Shown here in pieces: positions 61,108-64,000 of a stretch of 64,000 nucleotides of DNA. This stretch comes from Parapedobacter sp964498395 (lineage in GTDB: Bacteria > Bacteroidota > Bacteroidia > Sphingobacteriales > Sphingobacteriaceae), in NCBI GenBank assembly GCA_964498395.1, contig CAZCHE010000006.1:247305-311304 (forward strand), in the 5' to 3' direction. The translations under genes and the position numbers were made by a program. How positions within the stretch are numbered: position 1 is the stretch's first letter; every line of letters starts with the position of its first letter. The notes below the pieces were generated by a model. The model was not told where the DNA came from, searched no databases, and worked only from the letters and a program-made list of their open reading frames with translations.

Positions 61108-62232
61108 ATGAGATTTATTGTTTCTACTTCAATATTATTAAAACAGTTGCAGGCCATCAGTGGAGCCTCCAGCAGCAGCACGGTACTTCCTATTTTGGAG
61201 AATTTCCTGTTTGAAATCAAGGATAATGTCCTGACGATTTCAGCTACGGACCTCCAAACCAGCATGGTTACTTCGTTGCCTATCGAGGCCAAGGAAGAAG
61301 GGCGCGTGGCCATGCCCTCCAAGATATTGATTGAAACATTAAAGACGCTTCCGGACCAACCGGTGGCCTTCTCGGTAGACACCCAAACCTTGGCGGTGGA
61401 AATCAGTGCCGGCGACGGTAAGTATAAGCTGAGTGGAGAGAATGCAGAAGACTTTCCGAAAATTCCAGGGGTGGATAATGGTTCTTCTGTAGCCATTTCA
61501 GCTTCCGTATTGGCTGAAGCCATCAACAAGACCATCTTTGCGGTGAGCAATGATGAATTGCGCCCGGCCATGTCCGGTGTATTGGTGCAACTTGCGGAGC
61601 AATCCGTGACGTTTGTAGCTACCGATGCCCATAAGTTGGTACGGTACCGCCGCACCGATATCGGAGCCGAGAAATCGACTTCCTTGATCCTACCCAAGAA
61701 AGCCCTGTCACTATTGAAGTCTTCACTACCTACGGAGGACGTCAGCGTGGCCGTGGAATACAATAGCACCAATGCCTTTTTCAAGTTTGGCAATATCCAC
61801 CTCATCTGCCGGTTGATCGACGAGCGCTATCCGGATTATGAGGCCGTCATCCCACAGGTCAATCCGAATAAACTGACATTGGATCGCCAAACGTTTCTCA
61901 ATTCACTGCGTCGGGTGGTTATCTTTGCCAATAAAACGACCCATCAGGTACGGCTTAAGATTTCGGGCAGCGAATTGAACATCTCTGCTGAGGACCTCGA
62001 TTTCTCCAATGAAGCCCACGAGCGGTTGAGTTGCCAGTTTGAAGGTGACGACATGGAAATCGGTTTCAATGCCAAGTTTTTGGTCGAGATGCTGACCAAC
62101 CTGGATAGCGAGGAAGTGGTACTGGAGATGAGCACACCAAATCGCGCCGGACTGCTGTTGCCTGCCGTTTCGGAAGAAAGCGAGGACATTCTGATGCTCG
62201 TCATGCCCGTTATGTTGAATAATTTGGGTTAA
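61108..62232 (+). CDS. dnaN: DNA polymerase III sliding clamp, beta subunit
   Basis: DnaN forms the ring that tethers the replicative polymerase to DNA. The 374-residue protein starts MRFIVSTSILLKQLQAISGA and shows three clamp domains of similar size: LPILENFLFEIKDNVLTISA in the first, MSGVLVQLAEQSVTFVATDA in the second, and GFNAKFLVEMLTNLDSEEVV in the third. It ends ILMLVMPVMLNN, the usual VMPM-like tail. It is not next to dnaA or gyrB. A weak TATCATTG lies 19 bases before the ATG. Confidence 0.97.
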   Translation: MRFIVSTSILLKQLQAISGASSSSTVLPILENFLFEIKDNVLTISATDLQTSMVTSLPIEAKEEGRVAMPSKILIETLKTLPDQPVAFSVDTQTLAVEISAGDGKYKLSGENAEDFPKIPGVDNGSSVAISASVLAEAINKTIFAVSNDELRPAMSGVLVQLAEQSVTFVATDAHKLVRYRRTDIGAEKSTSLILPKKALSLLKSSLPTEDVSVAVEYNSTNAFFKFGNIHLICRLIDERYPDYEAVIPQVNPNKLTLDRQTFLNSLRRVVIFANKTTHQVRLKISGSELNISAEDLDFSNEAHERLSCQFEGDDMEIGFNAKFLVEMLTNLDSEEVVLEMSTPNRAGLLLPAVSEESEDILMLVMPVMLNNLG

Positions 62233-62237
62233 CAGTA

Positions 62238-62918
62238 TTGGAGCTCATTACCTCATTAATCGATTTCATCCTCCACATTGACCAGCATTTGGTCGAGATT
62301 GTCAACGAATATAGGACGTGGACCTACCTTATTCTCTTCCTGATCATTTTTATTGAAACAGGGGTAGTGGTCATGCCCTTTCTTCCTGGTGATTCGTTAT
62401 TGTTCGCTGCGGGGATGCTTGCTGCGCAGCCCAATGAGTTAACTATTTGGGTGATGATTATCCTGTTGTTAATCGCTGCGATAACCGGTGATTCGCTCAA
62501 CTACACCATCGGAAAGCATTTTGGGATGAGGATTACCAGGTTTAGGCTTTTCGGCAAGCAGATCATCAAAAACGAACAAATCGAGAAAACACACGCATTT
62601 TACGAAAAATACGGTAGCAAAACGATTGTCATCGCCCGTTTTGTGCCCATTGTGAGGACGCTCGCACCCTTTGTTGGTGGGATCGGCCGGATGCATTACG
62701 CAACGTTCCTCACCTACAATGTTGTCGGGGCGGTTTTATGGGTTGTGGGCATTACGTTAGCCGGTTATTTTTTAGGCAATATCCCCCTCGTTAGGGATAA
62801 TTTCTCAAAGGTAGTATTGTTGATTATCTTGCTTTCCGTTCTCCCAATCATTGTAGAGGTGGTGAAGGAGAAAATCAGGAAACCAAAAGATAACCCCCAA
62901 GACGGAAAATCGGCATAG
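62238..62918 (+). CDS. DedA family membrane protein
   Basis: A 226-residue inner-membrane protein of the DedA/SNARE-associated family, proposed to move lipids such as undecaprenyl phosphate. The signature is clear: FIETGVVVMPFLPGDSLLFAAG, then GDSLNYTIGKHFG, YGSKTIVIARFVPIVRTLAP and FVGGIGRMHY, with four to five helices. Start is probably TTG 62238, giving MELITSLIDF as expected for the family; no ATG is available before the conserved part. It follows dnaN by 5 bases, so the two are probably translated together. Confidence 0.92.
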   Translation: MELITSLIDFILHIDQHLVEIVNEYRTWTYLILFLIIFIETGVVVMPFLPGDSLLFAAGMLAAQPNELTIWVMIILLLIAAITGDSLNYTIGKHFGMRITRFRLFGKQIIKNEQIEKTHAFYEKYGSKTIVIARFVPIVRTLAPFVGGIGRMHYATFLTYNVVGAVLWVVGITLAGYFLGNIPLVRDNFSKVVLLIILLSVLPIIVEVVKEKIRKPKDNPQDGKSA

Positions 62919-62942
62919 TCCTTGCCTTGGTTTTGGCAAAAC

Positions 62943-63524
62943 ATGCCTATGCGATTCGTTCCGTTTCTCGCCCTTTTTTTGTTATGTACAGGTTCTATAA
63001 ACCGCAGTAGCCCCACTGTAGATCGGAGAGAAGCAAGGGCAGCTTTTGAATTACTCAACAACATCAGACAGAAGCCCCGGGCCTATCAACGAGAACTCGG
63101 TCTTAATCCGCGTACAGTAATCGCACAAATGCCTTTAACATGGAACGCAACCCTCGCAAAAGTAGCTGAAGCACGGGCCTTGGATATGGCCAAGCGCGAC
63201 TATTTTGACCACACCGACCCCGATGGCCTTGGCCCTAATCACCACATCCATCAAGCGGGCTATTCCTTAAATGTCGATTGGTTAAAGCGCAAAACAGCCA
63301 ATAACTTTGAATCCATCGCCGCAAACTATCCATCTGCCACCGACGGTATTAAAGCAATGATTATCGGTAAAAGCTCACCCGGTTTACGCCATCGCAAACA
63401 CCTGTTGGGAATGGATGAATGGAATGCTTCCCTCCAGGATATCGGCATTGGCTATGTTCGTGTTCCTTCGGGCAGCGCGTATAAATCATACCTCTGTGTA
63501 ATCATTGCCAAGCATGATTGGTGA
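62943..63524 (+). CDS. CAP (SCP/PR1-like) domain protein
   Basis: A secreted protein of about 193 residues. ATG 62943 or 62949 begins a hydrophobic signal (PMRFVPFLALFLLCTG); the frame extends to a TTG at 62922. The CAP domain runs from AAFELLNNIRQKPRAYQREL. It contains WNATLAKVAEARALDMAKRD, YFDHTDPDG (with His), ESIAANYPSATDGIKAM-like sequence, and HRKHLLGMDEWNASLQDIGI followed by GYVR. In bacteria such proteins are extracellular and of varied or unknown function. It follows dedA by 24 bases. Confidence 0.88.
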   Translation: MPMRFVPFLALFLLCTGSINRSSPTVDRREARAAFELLNNIRQKPRAYQRELGLNPRTVIAQMPLTWNATLAKVAEARALDMAKRDYFDHTDPDGLGPNHHIHQAGYSLNVDWLKRKTANNFESIAANYPSATDGIKAMIIGKSSPGLRHRKHLLGMDEWNASLQDIGIGYVRVPSGSAYKSYLCVIIAKHDW

Positions 63525-63566
63525 TCGTGGCTGTGCATGATTCACCCGATATCGAACATGGATCAC

Positions 63567-64000
63567 TCACCACCCATACCCCAATCCGAACCGCAGGGTA
63601 TTTTGCAGGGGGTTATGCTGCTGGGTGGATACCAGGTAGGAAAAACCGAATGACAGCCGCTGGTATTTCAGCCCCACCCCGGCGGTGAAATACCGTAGGT
63701 TGTCTTTTTGTGGGCTGGTGTGGTAATAGCCGCAGCGCAGGGCGAACAGTTCGTTGGCCATCCATTCCAACCCTGCTGATATCCGCAGTTCCGCCAGTTC
63801 CTCCCCCCATCCGCCCGGAGCATCGGCAAACGAGCCGAACACCGCCCCGAAGATGGACCGGTCGGGGTCTTTCCCTCCGATAATATTGCCTTGTCCATCG
63901 CGCTCCGGCTCGGTCGGCACCAGCAGTTTGTTGAGGTCGAGCGCAAGGGTCAGCCTCCCCTCCCCGCCCAAGTGATGGGTATAGGCCGTGCCAAGACGGA
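63567..64000 (-). CDS. porV: PorV, type IX secretion outer-membrane protein (C-terminal part)
   Basis: The frame is open to the window edge, so the N-terminal part and the start lie beyond 64000. The visible ~144 residues match the end of PorV: DLNKLLVPTEPERDGQGNII, GGKDPDRSIFGAVFGSFADA, PGGWGEELAELRISAGLEWM, FALRCGYYH, and a final strand run PLQNTLRFGLGYGW. PorV is a FadL-like barrel that shuttles cargo of the type IX secretion system to the attachment complex. Its presence is a strong marker for Bacteroidota. It is convergent with the CAP-domain gene (42 bases). Confidence 0.9.
   Translation of the reverse strand, partial: RLGTAYTHHLGGEGRLTLALDLNKLLVPTEPERDGQGNIIGGKDPDRSIFGAVFGSFADAPGGWGEELAELRISAGLEWMANELFALRCGYYHTSPQKDNLRYFTAGVGLKYQRLSFGFSYLVSTQQHNPLQNTLRFGLGYGW

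Noticed and set aside
61098..61805. 235-codon frame antisense to dnaN
   Set aside because: dnaN is unambiguous and the opposite frame shows no family signature.
1..64000. CRISPR arrays, tRNA and rRNA genes
   Set aside because: No regularly spaced direct repeats and no tRNA- or rRNA-like sequence were found on either strand by reading the intergenic regions.

Overview
The window reads as a stretch of chromosome from a Bacteroidota bacterium, most likely of the Sphingobacteriales (Pedobacter/Parapedobacter-like; the genus is inference). The evidence is a SusC/SusD fructan-utilisation locus with a hybrid two-component sensor, a PorV subunit of the type IX secretion system, a PafA phosphatase, Big_5 and DUF4112/DUF4199 proteins, and many promoters with the Bacteroidota -7 box TAnnTTTG, several with a TTG/TTTG element about 19 bases upstream. 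Shine-Dalgarno sequences are largely absent. No tRNA, rRNA, CRISPR array, integrase or transposase was seen.

Region 1 (1-7.4 kb) is housekeeping: the 3' part of mnmG, an Ig-like lipoprotein, a gamma-carbonic-anhydrase-like protein, nadB divergent from nadA across a 475-base AT-rich spacer, and thiL. Region 2 (7.45-11 kb) is accessory: a ParDE toxin-antitoxin operon with a palindromic operator lying inside its promoter, a TPR protein overlapping a membrane-tethered LuxR-type regulator, DUF4199 and DUF2200 genes, and a DUF6364 antitoxin followed by a PIN toxin that has lost its N-terminal half. Region 3 (11-24.6 kb) carries acnA, DUF4112, a cold-shock gene, an AI-2E-type permease, pterin dehydratase, recO, dgkA, a LacI regulator, scpA, dxs, a PagL-like outer-membrane deacylase and pafA. 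Region 4 (24.6-35.5 kb) holds uvrA, a 141-base nested inverted-repeat element, a divergent gamma-glutamyltransferase-like protein, a lipoprotein with a duplicated module, and a leftward run of esterase, MacB-type permease, TPR histidine kinase and NarL-type regulator.

Region 5 (35.5-54.4 kb) is a complete fructan polysaccharide-utilisation locus. The leftward hybrid two-component regulator has a sugar-binding-protein sensor. The rightward genes encode an MFS sugar porter, a PfkB fructokinase, SusC, SusD, four GH32 enzymes and an FG-GAP/VCBS protein. The likely scheme is surface or periplasmic fructan cleavage, SusCD import, periplasmic release of fructose sensed by the regulator, MFS uptake and phosphorylation. 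Two of the four GH32 proteins, encoded in tandem, have Ala where the family's acid/base Glu normally sits and Phe in place of the RDP-motif Arg. They are the strongest candidates in the window for something undescribed.

Region 6 (54.4-64 kb) returns to housekeeping: metallophosphoesterase, hemH, ispH, a serine hydrolase, ndk, ybeY, ruvX, dnaN, a DedA protein, a CAP-domain protein and the 3' part of porV. Several genes here have promoters so close to the start codon that their mRNAs should be nearly leaderless. Two closely related perfect palindromes and a 131-base inverted-repeat element are interspersed among the housekeeping genes.
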